From positions 81,594,981 to 81,658,980 of the forward strand of contig NC_088800.1 of the NCBI RefSeq assembly GCF_011386835.1: a DNA stretch of 64,000 nucleotides, written 5' to 3'. How positions within the stretch are numbered: position 1 is the stretch's first letter; every line of letters begins with the position of its first letter. Below, in pieces: positions 1 to 11,297 of this stretch. This stretch comes from Chrysemys picta bellii. Its lineage: Eukaryota > Chordata > Testudines > Emydidae. A program made the translations under genes and the position numbers. Below the pieces are notes generated by a model. It did not search any database. It was given only the letters and a program-made list of their open reading frames with translations, and was not told the DNA's origin.

Positions 1-539
1 AAGTGGGACTGTTTGTTGGCAGCTGCAGAGCGGAGCTAGTTTGGGACTCAACTTCTGTTGTGACTCACTGGCAGGATCCCCCAGGGTCTGTTCTCCTGCC
101 TCCTGGTAAAGCAGCCCTGCGTATGGCCATGTGTTGGCGGAGAGAGACTTCCATCCACTTCCCTGAAACTTGGGGGGGCTGGACACAGTCAGCAGGGAAA
201 GAGCAGAGCCGGGCAGGGAGTGAGCTCCCCCTTCTGTCCCCACTCCGCTGCAATTGCTCACTGGGGAAATCATTGTGTGTCTCTTTTTCCTTGTGTTTCT
301 CCACCCCGCCCCCAAGCCCGACATTTCTCCCGCCCTCCCCCCATCACCACCGACTGACCCTGCTCCTTTGGAGGAAGGTGCCAGCCTTGCCAGTACTGCT
401 CCTTGGATCAGCCAGACACGCTTGCCGGGTGAGCTGGTCTTTCCTCTCGCTGGGGCTGAGTCGCTTGGGTGCAAGCTTGCATCCTGCTCTCAGACCCCCT
501 TGTTTGACAATAGACAGTGGGGCTGACCCAACTGCTTAC
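1..539. other. No gene recognised
   Basis: Open frames exist on both strands, but they are Cys/Ser/Pro-rich without any domain and overlap each other. I see no splice-bounded exon that I can name. Confidence 0.5.
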
Positions 540-784
540 TAGGGATGTAAAATGTTAACCGGTAAGCACTAGTCTTACCGGTTAACCCGTCTTAACCGTT
601 AATCCCTGGCCGGCCGACCCCAGTGGTCCCGTGTTAGCCGGAGCGGCCCCAGCCACACTGCATGGCCGGCGCAGCGCCGCCTGGCCAGATCGGCCCCGGA
701 TGGCCCTTTAATCAGTTAACCATTTAAACGAAATATTTTTAATCGTTTAAACGGTTAACTTTTTAAACGGTATTTACATCCCTA
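540..784. mobile_element. hAT-type non-autonomous element with 7/8 target duplication
   Basis: The ends are inverted: TAGGGATGTAAA at 540 and TTTACATCCCTA ending at 784. The flanks CTGCTTAC (532-539) and TTGCTTAC (785-792) agree at 7 of 8 positions, the hAT target size. The interior holds further inverted motifs around GTTAACCGG and CGGTTAAC and a GC-rich centre. There is no transposase. Confidence 0.85.
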
Positions 785-792
785 TTGCTTAC

Positions 793-1983
793 GGTGACTC
801 CTCGGCTCACAAAACGGGTCTCAGGACAAGTTCTGAAGCCGTCTGCCTGGTACTGGTCTTCCGATCTCTCCCTAGGTCTCTGAAGTCACTTTCCTAGCCT
901 GCTCAATCCTTACCATTGTCACTTCCCTTTCATTAGGTATAGACAGTGAGGAGAGGATCTTAACCAGCCTTCTTCAGGGCAGATGGAGAAGGAAAATACT
1001 AAAGAAGGGTAGAATAAAGTCGCCCAAGAGAGGTTCTATCAGATGTTCAGCTGATGCTATACTTCACCCTAGCAGGCTGAGGAGAAGCAATCCATGACTC
1101 CTTGTAGCCCCTAGGAGCCAGTGCGCACTCCATCCTGTTTCTCCTGGCCATGTTCTAGTCCATCATCTCTGCAGTAGTCACTGATGCTGATTAATTGCTG
1201 CCTTCTCCTAAACATCACCACTTGTCCTTCTCCTATGTCCGTTAATTAATCATTTACTAGTCACGTAACATCCTTGCGTACGGCTTGCCCAATCCAGCCT
1301 GCGAAAGGAGAAGAACCAAAACTGCAACATCATCCACCCCTAGTAACTTTACACAGTGGTGCGCCAAGCTAGGACAAGAATGTGATCAAGTTCCTAGCCC
1401 GAATTCAGCCAGTGCTCGTTTCTGTATATGATCCGTGCCTCAGGATGGGTTCATTTAAAGCAGGAAATTAATCTATTGACAGGTAATATTGTTATAGTAT
1501 AGTTCTGTCTTGTTTCCCAACTAGATTCCCGAGCATGGCTGTGCACAATGAACAATAGCATATCATCTGGGTCTGGAGTCTACAGCTTTTATGGGAAGCC
1601 CAACCTGCTATAAAATGTTCTATTTGAAGTGGGTTTTATCTCAATAGGTTTCAAAGTAGCTTTTCTCCATCAAGAGAAAGATTCCAAAAGTTTGACTTAT
1701 AGCCCAGTTCCAAACTAGAACTGTTGTGGTAAGTTGTCTTGTTTGTGAGAATGAGGGCATCAGTCGTAAGTTTCTCCAGTTTATTTTTAATTTTGTTGAT
1801 GGCAGAATGTTGAGTTACTGGTTGTTGGGGAATCCCCCCCGCCCCCCGAGACATCGGCTGTTTTTATAGGATTTTGGTGTCAAACTTTCTGGTCCCATCA
1901 TGTCATCTTAAGGCCATCTCAAAACAGGACTTGGGTGTGCGGAACTTTGATTTTTTTGGAGGGGAGTCACAGACACCAGTCCC
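793..1983. other. No gene recognised
   Basis: The stretch is mixed AT-rich sequence with no open frame carrying a known domain and no clear repeat boundary. Confidence 0.5.
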
Positions 1984-2155
1984 CAGGGCCGGCGCAACCC
2001 ATTAGGTGACCTAGGTGGTCGCCTAGGGCGCTACAATTTGGGGGGCGGCGACCGCGGCGCTATTTTGGCGACGGGACCTTCCGCCGCCTCTGTGGGGGGC
2101 GGCATTTCGGGGCGGGACCATCCGCCACCTAGGGCGGCAGAAAAGCTGGCAGCAC
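1984..2155 (+). mobile_element. hAT-type element, 5' end (truncated)
   Basis: It starts CAGGGCCGGCGCAACCC, the same terminal motif as the elements at 45105 and 47330, and contains the CCTAGGGCG motif and a GC-rich GGCGGCG body. The usual CCGGCCCTG 3' end is absent, so it is 3'-truncated and its right boundary is approximate. Confidence 0.65.
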
Positions 2156-4354
2156 TCCTGCCAGTCCCTGCAGTATGCAAAACTCCAAATACTTTTGTAA
2201 TTGCTGGCCTTAAGCGGCCTCTTCCCAAAACTGACGCTCACTATGGATGACCTAATTCGAACCTGACTGGCCCAAGTTCCACAGCTTCAATGTCAGCCTG
2301 GCACCTGATTTGTGCAAAGGTCTTGGAGGGAGGCGTCGCAAGGCAGAGTAAGCGGAGTTCGCAAACCGTAAGGCCAAGAAGCCTCGCCTTTCAGGTCAAT
2401 GAGCCTTTAGTGGGAAGAGTGACCTTCCAAAATCCCCAAGAGCAGCCACCTTCTTCGGGAGAGGAAGTCATGACAGCAAAGGCCAGCCCACTCCTTTGAT
2501 CAGTCTGTCCCTGCATCTGAAGGAGGCCTATTAGCGACAAGTGCTGTGCTAGCAGCATATCACTGTCTGGCTCCTTCACGGCAGCCCCAGCTCCTACTCT
2601 GAGTGTTCAGGAGACTGCAAGAGCTCCTAAAACCCTGGTCCCTCAAGGATCTACTCTCTCTTTTTTCTGGTTTTGTCTTTTGTTTTTAATCAGCTGGCTG
2701 ACGTCCTAGCTATTCAGCGTTTTTCTTGTTAGGGGACGCAAGTGAAAGCATGGCTGTGTGCATGTGTGAACACCCAGAAAGTCCCCATGGGGCAGGCATC
2801 TGAAAGAAAAGTTCCCCAGGGTTAAACAGCTCTAAATATTGTCTCATAAAATGACTCGCTAAAGTGTGATTGTCACCTGTAATTTTTAGAAACTAATGGT
2901 TGTCAAACTGTGGTTGATCAAGAGTGTTTTGCTAGTCTGTGTTATGTTTCTTTCTTTCAATGAGCAACGTGGATCCAGAACTTCTGAAGCCCTGGGAAGA
3001 GACCAGCTGGTCAACCTAAAAGTCACAGAGACGTAAAAGCCTGACCTCCTGCCCCTAATTAGTTTTTGGTTCTCTCAGTCAGGGGCAAGTCTTCAGCTCA
3101 GCTCTGGAGCCTGACGGGCGCAACCAGGGCAGGAAAGTTCTTCCCCGCCAAGGGGTAGGTGTGTGAATCCTTTTCAGTCTAATTTTTATGGCGATGACAG
3201 CGCCGAGATGCCAATCCCCCCCCCTCAACTCTTTCTGGGCAGCAGCAGTCTGTTCTTCCTCAGCAGAGACACGTTCCTTTCTTTTCCACTTAGATGGGGC
3301 AGAGTGGAGGAAAATGACTCATGTGGTGGGTGATTCAACTTGTGTTTCGCTGGCCACTCCCACATCAACCCAAAGACCAAAGCAGTGTGTTCTCGATGCT
3401 GCAGCCAAACCGAGCATAATTCCTGTCCCAAGCCAGGACTGGCTGGCAACGCATGGACTTTGGCTAGCCGCCTTCATGGTATGCAGGGCTATTATCATCA
3501 AGTTGGGTTGTTTTCTGGAACCACATAACATGAGGGTCTCTGCCTGTATAGCAGGACTCAACACTCTCGCCTGGCCTTCCAAATCCCTGTTGTTACACGG
3601 CACATACAAAGGATACGCTTCATCGTTCTGGGCTGTTACCAAAAGGGAAACGAGGAACCAGCCGGGAAGAGCTGGCATCTGGCAGTCTGCAGCGCTCCTC
3701 TGGCAGGAGATGGAGTATCTGTTCCCTCGCCCTCGTCTGCAGCAGAGTAGATTTCTGCTGTTAGTACTGACCGGCGCTCGCTTGCATGGGCTGCCCCTGG
3801 CGGGAGAGTCTAGTCACTGAGCAGGCTGTGTGAAGGCTCTGCAGAGGGGAATGGCTGCCAGCTAGCACCACAAAACGGCACAACGACCCTCACTGTCACC
3901 ACAGCCAGCTCGGCCTTTCCCGCTCAGCGCGCTGCTCGTTCTCCAGGCTGCCCTGTAAGGCACGAGGCTCGCTGGGGCCAGCGTAAAGAAGGCCGGTGTT
4001 GCACAGCCTCTTGTGACAAAGGTGGGCTTCCGCCACTGGAGAGGAAAAATAGTCCCTCCGCATGCCATGCTTTTGCTGTGGGAGGCGTAGGGCTCTCTCG
4101 TTATTCTTGTGAAACTCGGACGGTTTGCCTGGGCTTGTGCAAGGCAATGCCTGGAAAGCGAACTGTCTGAAAGACCAGCAGGATGCACTGGGCAGTGCAG
4201 TGGGAGGGGTAACCGGCCACGTCTTGCTGTAGGGACTGAAATAGCAGCATTTGGACAGAAGGGGGAGCTGTAATGAAATTACCCGGCTTGTCATTCACAG
4301 CAGCCAAGTACTGGGTAGCCGTTCTCATGTGCACACAAACTCGCCGGCAGGTGA
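2156..4354. other. No gene recognised
   Basis: Long frames are present (for example 3188-3820 on +), but they have no recognisable domain, run on both strands and lack splice context. I see no clear transposon here. Confidence 0.5.
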
Positions 4355-4362
4355 GTATTAAT

Positions 4363-4749
4363 CATAGGTGCCGACTCCGTGGGTGCTGGAGCACCCACAG
4401 AAACAAATTAGTGGATGCTTGGCAGCCGGCTCCCCCTCTAGCGCCTCCCATCTGCCGGCCCCATGGATCAACTCCTCCCCCTCCTTACCAGCACCTCCTT
4501 CCACAGCATGCAGGAGGCGCTGGGGGGGAGGGGAGGAGTGGGGATGGGTCACACTCGGGGGAGGGGGTGGAACTGGGCGGGAAGAGGTGGGGCGGGGTGG
4601 GGGAAGAGGGTGAGGGGCAGGGCCGGGGGCTGGGTGGAGGGGTTGAGCACCCCCAGGGCCTGGGTGGGGGAAGAGGGTGAGGGGCAGGGCCCTGGGGCTG
4701 GGTGGAGGGGTTGAGCACCCCCAGGGCCTGGAGGAAGCTGGTGCCTGTG
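4363..4749 (+). mobile_element. hAT-type element with perfect 8-bp target duplication
   Basis: GTATTAAT occurs at 4355-4362 and again at 4750-4757, exactly flanking ends CATAGGTGCCGACTCC and GAAGCTGGTGCCTGTG (imperfectly inverted). The interior contains a G-rich tandem duplication (about 71-bp unit, 4595-4735). There is no coding capacity for a transposase. Confidence 0.88.
4595..4735 (+). repeat. G-rich tandem duplication inside the hAT element
   Basis: Two near-identical units of about 71 bp each contain GGGGGAAGAGGGTGAGGGGC and end in GAGCACCCCCAGGGCCTG. The G-runs could form quadruplexes, and the frames through them on both strands are artefacts of composition. Confidence 0.7.
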
Positions 4750-4757
4750 GTATTAAT

Positions 4758-4848
4758 GTCCCCATTTCACAGAGTGAAACACAGAGAGGTGAAAGGACGG
4801 GCCACACGCAGCACTCAATGGGTCAGAGCTGGGATTAAAACCCAGGCA
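4758..4848 (-). repeat. MIR-type SINE fragment, minus strand
   Basis: It contains the reverse of the MIR core: CCCCATTTCACAGAG followed by GTCAGAGCTGGGATTAAA. It abuts the hAT target duplication. Confidence 0.55.
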
Positions 4849-4863
4849 GCTCCACTGTGGAGA

Positions 4864-4981
4864 CGTGGGTTGTAGCCCACGAAAGCTTATGCTCAAATAA
4901 ATGTGTTAGTCTCTAAGGTGCCACAAGTACTCCTGTTCTTTTTGCGGATACAGACTAACACGGCTGCTACTCTGAAACCTG
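4864..4981 (+). repeat. Interspersed repeat, CACGAAAGCTTATGC family, copy 1
   Basis: It shares CCCACGAAAGCTTATGCTC, GTTAGTCTCTAAGGTGCCAC and CAGACTAACACGGCTGCTAC with copies at 38196-38310 and 52080-52180. It has no coding content. I know this family as abundant in turtle DNA but cannot assign its class. Confidence 0.75.
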
Positions 4982-5033
4982 TGGAGACAGTGCAAAGCAA
5001 AATGAGAATGAAGCCAAGAAGGCCCATGGAAGA

Positions 5034-5200
5034 CGAGAGCTCAGAGGACTGGAAAAGGGCAAACATAGTACCAAGCTATAAAAAGGGGAATAAGGACAAC
5101 CTGGAGAATTACAGACCAGTCAGCTTAATTTCAGTACCCAGAAAGCTAATGGAGCAAATAATTAAGCAATCAATTTGCAAACACCTAGGAAGATTATAGG
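5034..5200 (+). pseudogene. CR1-type LINE reverse transcriptase fragment
   Basis: The frame reads DWKRANIVPSYKKGNK then NYRPVSLISVPRKLMEQII, the conserved NYRPVSL block of CR1-clade reverse transcriptase. Only about 50 residues are kept. The upstream part of the same frame comes from the unrelated repeat at 4864-4981. It is a dead fragment. Confidence 0.85.
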
Positions 5201-6238
5201 GTGATAAGTAACCGGCCGCATGTACCATTCTGGTACATACCATCCTTTGGGCCTTGCCAGTTTGAGAGCGATGGTACCCACTCCAGAGGAACAAGGCGTG
5301 TGTATGGGGGGATGTCAACCTCCAGGGACAATGGGGTGGGCCATGGTCTATGCCAGGCTCCTGGGGACAGGCACAGAAAGTGAGCTGGGCACTGACCAGC
5401 AAAAGAGATGCAATTGGGTGAAACCAAAAGGAACCATCGCTGGAGATAACCCTTCCCACCGCTCCTCTTTGTACATGGTGGAGATGCAGCAGGACCATCT
5501 TACATCCACGCTGAATTTGGCCCTGCCTTTGCAAAGCACTCTGAAGACAGAAAGTGCACTTGGCGCTGACGATCGTTTTCCATAAAAGGTCTTTGAACCC
5601 CAACACTGAGCAGGAAGTTCCACAGCCCGACAAACTACCTGCCGTGTTGGACGGCCATCTGATCTGCCCCTCCCAACCACGCATGACTCAGTATCCAAAT
5701 GCTACAGCCTGATTTACACAGGCATTTACCTCCACCGCCCACCGTGTACTGCACGAGCCACACTGGAGGGGTAACCCAGGCAGACGTTCATCTCTCACCA
5801 CCACCCCAGTGGAAGGCCTAACTCTACCGAGGGGGGTGAGGTCTCCCCACAATGGAGGCATCAATGGCACGACAGCAGCACAAACCTGCCAGAGCATATT
5901 AAGGAGCCAGCTACACGGTGTTAATTGAACTGGCAGGCAAGCGAGAAAGAAAGAAGTTTTACAAGGGTCACAGCAGGCCTGCTGCAGAACCTACAATCAG
6001 GGGTTAGCAGGTCACTTATTTCTAGTGCTCCGAGCTTTAAAGATAACGATTCCCAAAGGGCGGGAAGAGACTAGGGCAGAGGCGAAATTAAATTCTGGGC
6101 TTTCCGTGGGACCTGTTTTTCCTCTCACGTTCTCGCTCTTTTATAGATATTACAAATACTTTTGTATGTGAAGATTTCCACTGCACACCACACGCTCAGT
6201 GTTTTGAGAAATATAAAGCGCTATATACGTGCTACGTG
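5201..6238. other. No gene recognised
   Basis: Overlapping frames at 5109-5698 have no domain, and no repeat boundary could be set. Confidence 0.5.
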
Positions 6239-6440
6239 GCTAGAGCCTGGCACCAGGGGCCCTGAGACTTGCATTCTAGTCCCAGTTTGGCCGTGCAATG
6301 GCAGTGTCCCCATGGGTGATTCCCTGTCCCGCTTTGTGCCTCGGTTTCCCCACTGTCCAATGCAGATAACAATACCCACTTCGCAAAGTGCTTTGAGATC
6401 TTTGGGTGACAAGTGCTTTAGAAATGTGAGGTATTATTAA
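6239..6440 (+). repeat. MIR-type SINE
   Basis: It carries the order typical of MIR: a tRNA-related head, TTCTAGTCCCAGTTTGGCC, TGCCTCGGTTTCCCCA, then CAAAGTGCTTTGAGATC and a tail ending TATTATTA. It is old and diverged. Confidence 0.7.
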
Positions 6441-6736
6441 CTACTGATGCCAGGATATTAGAGGGAGAGGCAGAGGAGAAATTATAGACGGAGAAATGAA
6501 ATAACAACTATACATACATCTGTTTCAGAGCATTATTTAGCCTAAAGGAGAAGGAGCCTGAGATGATGCAGTTAGTGAACCTTATTCCCCATGCTCTTCC
6601 TAGTTCACAAAACCCCTTTATTCTATTTCCCTTAGTCTCTCCCCGTCTGGTTTCCGGTGATAGTGATTCATGTTTGTGCCCGGTAATAATAACCTACTTT
6701 GCCATCTCTCCATGCACTGCAGTATTAGGAAGCCAT

Positions 6737-7051
6737 TTAATTGTCCAGTGCCCTACTAATCCCCACCACCATCCCCTCAAACCTGAGGACTTCTAAGAAA
6801 CACGATTGCTGCCGTGCGAGGTCGTTCAGAAGCTTAGCGATTCCGAATGCTTCCAAGTCGGTCACGGACAGAATTCGCTGTCCAGCGTTGCCGGGGTTTG
6901 CACACACACAGATTAACACCATGAGTCCCAGAAGAGACAATGTGACAGAGCTCAGTATGTCATCTAGGACAGCGATCTCCCCTTTGGGACGACGTGGAAT
7001 GGAAATGGAGCAACAGTCAGAGGTCAGAAATCTTGCTGAAAAAAATCCCAT
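6737..7051 (-). other. Unexplained 104-codon open frame, CpG-rich for its surroundings
   Basis: The minus frame has an ATG, a hydrophobic stretch LSLLGLMVLICVC at about residues 38-50 and a downstream segment RILSVTDLEAFGIAKLLNDL. The last third is unusually CpG-rich for non-island DNA. A short inverted repeat (GGACAG and CTGTCC around a 6-base loop) lies at about 6866-6883. I do not recognise a family. It could be an exon, a degraded element or chance. Confidence 0.2.
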
Positions 7052-7653
7052 GAAAAACAGACCCTCTGAGAAAAGGAAAACTGAGAAACATCAGTTCTCT
7101 TTGCCCAGCATTTCCTTGGAGGGCGAGTTAAAGGGGTTAGAGCCCTTGAAAGGAAACGTGGCTGCAAGGAAGAGACAGAGTCCCTGGAATGAACAAAGTG
7201 GGGCACAGGTCACATGGGTCTCCTCAACTGCAGACACATCCCTTAGGGATCTAAAGACTTGCACTCTTGGGCTCAAGACACCTAGAAGATCATCTGAAGC
7301 TCTGGGATGAGAGCCCCGATTGACCACACTTCTTCTCCTGCACATTGAACTTTCCACTGTACGGCTATAGCTCATCTGTGGCAAGAGACCGAGCACTCTT
7401 GGGGGCTGGCCCAAACGGTGGAATGAACTCCCCCAAGAACCAAGGACCGTCCCACATCTCCCCACCTTCTGCTCCAAGTGCAAGGGGCACTTCTTTGGCC
7501 TGCCTTCACACAAAGCAGCATGTACATTTAAAAACCAAACGCAACCCTACCACACCAAAATATTCCACTGCACACACAACTCACCCCCAGGGCGAGGATG
7601 GAAGAAGAAATCACAGATGACAGATGTCAGTCATGTCACTTAATGCTCTACTG
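7052..7653. other. No gene recognised
   Basis: Frames on both strands overlap without domain content, and no repeat was identified. Confidence 0.4.
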
Positions 7654-7910
7654 CAGTGTTTCCCAAACTTGGGACGCCGCTTGTGTAGGGAAAGCCCCTG
7701 GCAGGCTGGGCCAGTTTGTTTACCTGCCAAGTCCGCAGATCCGGCCGATTGCGGCTCCCACTGGCTGCAGTTTGCTGCTCCGGGCCATTGGGAGCTGCTG
7801 GAAGTGGCGTGGGCCGAGGGATTTACTGGCTGCCGCTTCCAGCAGCTCCCATTGGCCCGGAGCAGTGAACCACGGCCCGTGGGAGCCGCGATTGGCTGGA
7901 CCTGCGGACG
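7654..7910 (+). mobile_element. hAT-type element, partial, with internal inverted repeat
   Basis: It begins CAGTGTTTCCCAAACTTGGG, a typical hAT terminus. The centre is a long inverted repeat: CCGGGCCATTGGGAGCTGC pairs with GCAGCTCCCATTGGCCCGG, with GCGGCTCCCA and TGGGAGCCGC outside them. No matching 3' terminus was found, so the right end is approximate. Confidence 0.65.
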
Positions 7911-8311
7911 CAGCCACGGTGATGAAGGCGGGATAAGAACCTGCACAGAACAGAATAGGGAAATGCCGCATCCAGTGGCCCCGCTGGTGCCAGTCACTTG
8001 AAAGAGGTCCATATGCTGCCCATTGGCTCCCTTGGGCAGGTTAGTGTAGCACAGGCCCCAGGCTAAACTAAGAACCACCAATACATTATCATCACAGGGT
8101 AAATTTGGGGCGAGGGCAGGGAGCAATGATACTCTTCTACGCTCCACCCACAAACCAAAATCCACTCAGTTGAGACCCCATTCACATCAGATTGTGATTG
8201 TTTTCATAATATGATCATCCCCTTCCTTTTTTTGATCAGCAGAGAGATAATTAACACCATTGACATTAAATGATCAGTGTTGGATAGTCCAGTTAAATAA
8301 ATAAAATAATA

Positions 8312-8495
8312 AATGAATGGAGATATCCTATCTCCTAGAACTGGAAGGGATTGAGTCCAGCCCCCTGCCTTCACTAGCAGGACCAAGTACTGATTTTTTT
8401 TTGCCCCAGATCCCTAAGTGGCCCCCTCAAGGATTGATCTCACAATGCTGGGTTTAGCAGACCAATGCTCAAACCACTGAGCTATCCCTCCCCCC
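8312..8495 (-). repeat. tRNA-derived SINE with CR1-like tail, minus strand (copy 1)
   Basis: On the minus strand it reads GGATAGCTCAGTGGTTTGAG (box A region), a diverged box B, then GGGGCTGGACTCAATCCC and CCTTCCAGTTCTAGGAGAT. The last part resembles the CR1 3' end, the arrangement known for the tortoise polIII/SINE. A second copy is at 53771-53953. Confidence 0.85.
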
Positions 8496-8937
8496 TTAAA
8501 ATGTCCCATTGGGCTGAATGGGACAATTCACACCTTTCAGAGACATTGTTTCTGGCTCTGCAAACTGAGGCACGCATCAGCACATTGATTATGGTTGGTT
8601 CACGTTTTGAAGATTTTCTTTTAAATCCTAAGGGCTAGAAAAATGCTTCTTTTAAAATGAAAGCTGAGTTTCTGGAGCACAAGGTAAAACTGATGTGATG
8701 ATGGGGGAGCTGGCAAGGATGATAACGTGCACCCTTGGTTGCATGTGTGTCTGCCGTCTTGGGCTGCAATCTCATTTTATTAGCCACAGAGCTGCTCTAG
8801 GAATATCAACTATCAGGAGTAGCCAAAAGACATTCTGAACCCACAGAGAGATGAAAGGTTTATTTGTCATCATTGGATATCTGCCCATAACTACAACTTA
8901 TCTATCTGAGCTACTTATATGGCCCTCATTACAGTAG

Positions 8938-9147
8938 TATCTGAGCACCTCCTAATCTTTAGTGTATTTATCCTCATAGTATCCCTGTGAGGAAGGAGCG
9001 TGCTGTATCCCCATTTTACAGACAAGGAATTGAAGCTCAGAGAGAGTAAGTCACTTGCCAAAATCAGACCAGAAATCTGTGGTGAAACAGGGCATTGAAA
9101 CCAGGTGTCCCAAGTTAGCACGCTAACCACTAGACCATCCTTCCTCT
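8938..9147 (-). repeat. MIR / tRNA-related SINE, minus strand
   Basis: Minus strand: GGATGGTCTAGTGGTTAGCG (box A), then GCAAGTGACTTACTCTCTC and TGTAAAATGGGGATACAGC, in MIR order. It is nearly full length compared with other copies in the window. Confidence 0.75.
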
Positions 9148-10559
9148 CTGAACCTTGCTTTCCAAACCATTCTTTTACCTCTGAACCTCAACAGCTTGCA
9201 GAAAAATGGCCAATACATAGTTTCTTCTTCAGTGGCCTGGTCAGGGTCAGCCTCTAAGGAGAATTTGCCACCTGGAGCGTTTTTCTTGTGGCGTTTTTCA
9301 TTGTCAGTGACTTAGTGAGTTATTGTTCTCAGCATATGAATACAGTCAGTGGCATTCTGGATGTCCTCAAGAAACTGAGAACTCCTGTCCTCTTTGCTTC
9401 TGTTCAGCTGATTTCTGTTCCAGTAGTACACTAGAGATAACAGATGATCTGGTGCAGATTATATAACTGTAACCTTTGCATATCACCAAAAGCCATTTTT
9501 TGCAATGGGGGGCAACTATTTTGACTTCTTATCGGCCTTCTTCTGTTCTAGTTCCCTATACTTAGTACAGGGTTTGGTAATTACTTCAGAGTTCACACCC
9601 TTGGGCTCAAGAAAACTGTTATCGCAGATGTTGGCACAAAGGTTGACGTCCTTCAGCCCCTAAGTCTCCGAACGGATCCTGATAAAGCACTGTGAGATGG
9701 GTTACAAGGTTATAACAATGCTATGAGTGGCTCTCTTGAATCTACCAGGGCTTTTTAAAAAGCAAGTTCTTTGCTACTCCAAAGGACTTGATGCTTCTGA
9801 GTTACGTAATAAAGGTGTGATGCACAGATGCACAGTGATGCTGAGAGAAGAATGAACAAGCGCAGAGACTCCCCTGACCTGGGCCAGTATTGTAAAGGTC
9901 ATGTCCCTAGCCCGTGTCAATGCTCAGTCTCCAAGGCAAGGGTGGGTCCTTGGTATATCCATACCTCAGTGGTGGGTATCAGTCCCCTTGAGTGAATGCC
10001 TATGCCTTGTGTCCTGGGGGTGGTAGGGTGGGTGCTTATCCCCTGTGCCCTGGGGGTGGGGGGGTAACATGGTCTGTCCCATCATTTCCCCCCTTACTCC
10101 TGGCAGAACTGCCAGTGCCATGTGGCAGCCATACAGTGCGCAGCAGATGCTCCAAGGCTGAGGTGTCCTGCCTGATGCCTGCTTCTTTTTGCCTATCCCC
10201 ACCAGACTGTTCCCATCTATCCGCCATCGCCCACCCTGCTATCAGGAAAAGAGCTCGTTTCTAGGCACCTCTCTTAACTCCAAACTAATCAGGCACCTCT
10301 TAAGTCACCCCAATACCTCCTCTCAGAGGGGTCCTCCGCCATCCCGCACAGCTCTACGCAACTTGCTCCACAAGAAGGACCCCATCTCACAACTACCAAT
10401 CAACTAGATTTTTCCTTTTGCGCCCGCCTCATCAGGGCAGCTCACCCAATCAGCATCGAGCCGGGAGAAAAGGTAGGATAGGTTGTACCGTAACGGGGGA
10501 GGGGGGGGCGATGTTGAGGTTTAGGTGATGCCCTCACAGAACGATCCCGCCCTCAGTCG
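9148..10559. other. No gene recognised
   Basis: I see no domain-bearing frame. A short G-rich direct repeat lies at about 10005-10065 (CTGGGGGTGG twice). Confidence 0.5.
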
Positions 10560-10683
10560 CTCACTCAGCCCAGCTCAGCCCCACCCGCCTTCCGGGCCAC
10601 CCCGACCAAAGAGCCCCGGTGACCTTGCCAAGCGGCGGCGGCTCTGAAGTGCGTCGGCAGCAAAAAGACGCGACGGGCCTAGC

Positions 10684-10693
10684 GCGCATGCGC
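10684..10693. promoter_or_regulatory. NRF-1-type site
   Basis: The palindrome GCGCATGCGC matches the core of the NRF-1 consensus. A second near-match, TGCGCAGTGCGC, is at 10758-10769. Paired NRF-1 sites are common in CpG-island promoters of housekeeping genes. Binding is inferred only. Confidence 0.55.
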
Positions 10694-10894
10694 CGCCGGC
10701 GGGCGAGCGGGGAAGGCCGTCGGCGCGGGCGCAGTGGGACGGCTCGGTGACCGCGCCTGCGCAGTGCGCGGCCTGCGCTCTCGGCTGCCCCTGAGTTATT
10801 TATAATGTCGGGCTGGTTCCTGGTGACGTAGCGAGGAGTCCGAGCCGCGTCTGCGAGCGCGTCGGAGCTCCCGCCCCCAGCCCCTGCTGCTGCG

Positions 10895-10975
10895 ATGGGG
10901 AGCGAGGTGGCGGCCAGGGGGCTGCCGGGAGCCGGGGCAGCAGCTGGGCATGTGCCAGGCTCCGCCACTGCCTGA
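10895..10975 (+). other. Upstream ORF 1 in the probable ALKBH5 5' UTR
   Basis: The ATG at 10895 opens a 26-codon frame (starting MGSEVAARG) that ends in TGA just after the second upstream ATG at 10950. If the transcript begins upstream of it, this would be a translated leader ORF lowering ALKBH5 initiation. There is no evidence of protein function. Confidence 0.35.
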
Positions 10976-11297
10976 GGAAGAGCCCCATGGGCGGCGGGCT
11001 CCCAGCGCAGCGCGCGGGGCCCAGCAGCTGACAGCCCGCGGGCGGCCCGGAGGCCTCGCCCGGCCCTGCGGCGGCGGCGGCTTCACCCGTGCCTGGAGGG
11101 AGGCTGGCCGCGTGGCCCCGCAGAGCGGAGCCCTGCTCCCACGCCGGCCCGGCCGTGAGTTTGGCATCGGCCGGGGAGAGCGGGCGGCTGGGGGAACTGC
11201 GCGCTCCCGCCCCGGGAAGACACGGGGACCCGAGCTACCCCCCCCCCCCTGCAAGCCAGAAAGTGGCCGAGCTACCCCCCCCCCCCCCCGGCCCTAG
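10950..11297 (+). other. Upstream ORF 2 in the probable ALKBH5 5' UTR
   Basis: A 115-codon frame rich in Pro, Arg and Gly starts at 10950 and stops at 11295, ahead of and not overlapping the ALKBH5 CDS. The composition follows from CpG-island base content and I recognise no domain. It may be a regulatory uORF if included in the mRNA. Removal of part of the leader by the possible 11401-11730 intron would not affect it. Confidence 0.25.

Noticed and set aside
3..542. 179-codon + strand open frame at the window start
   Set aside because: No domain, Cys/Ser/Pro-rich composition, overlaps other frames on both strands; no exon of a known gene recognised.
3188..3820. 210-codon + strand frame
   Set aside because: No recognisable family; three overlapping frames on both strands; no splice or promoter context.
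8312..8495. tRNA gene suggested by box A/box B-like sequence (also at 53771)
   Set aside because: No cloverleaf is complete and the sequence continues into a CR1-like SINE tail; it is a tRNA-derived SINE.
10561..10968. 135-codon minus frame over the CpG island as a divergent gene
   Set aside because: Ala/Arg/Pro-rich composition follows from CpG content; no conserved motif.
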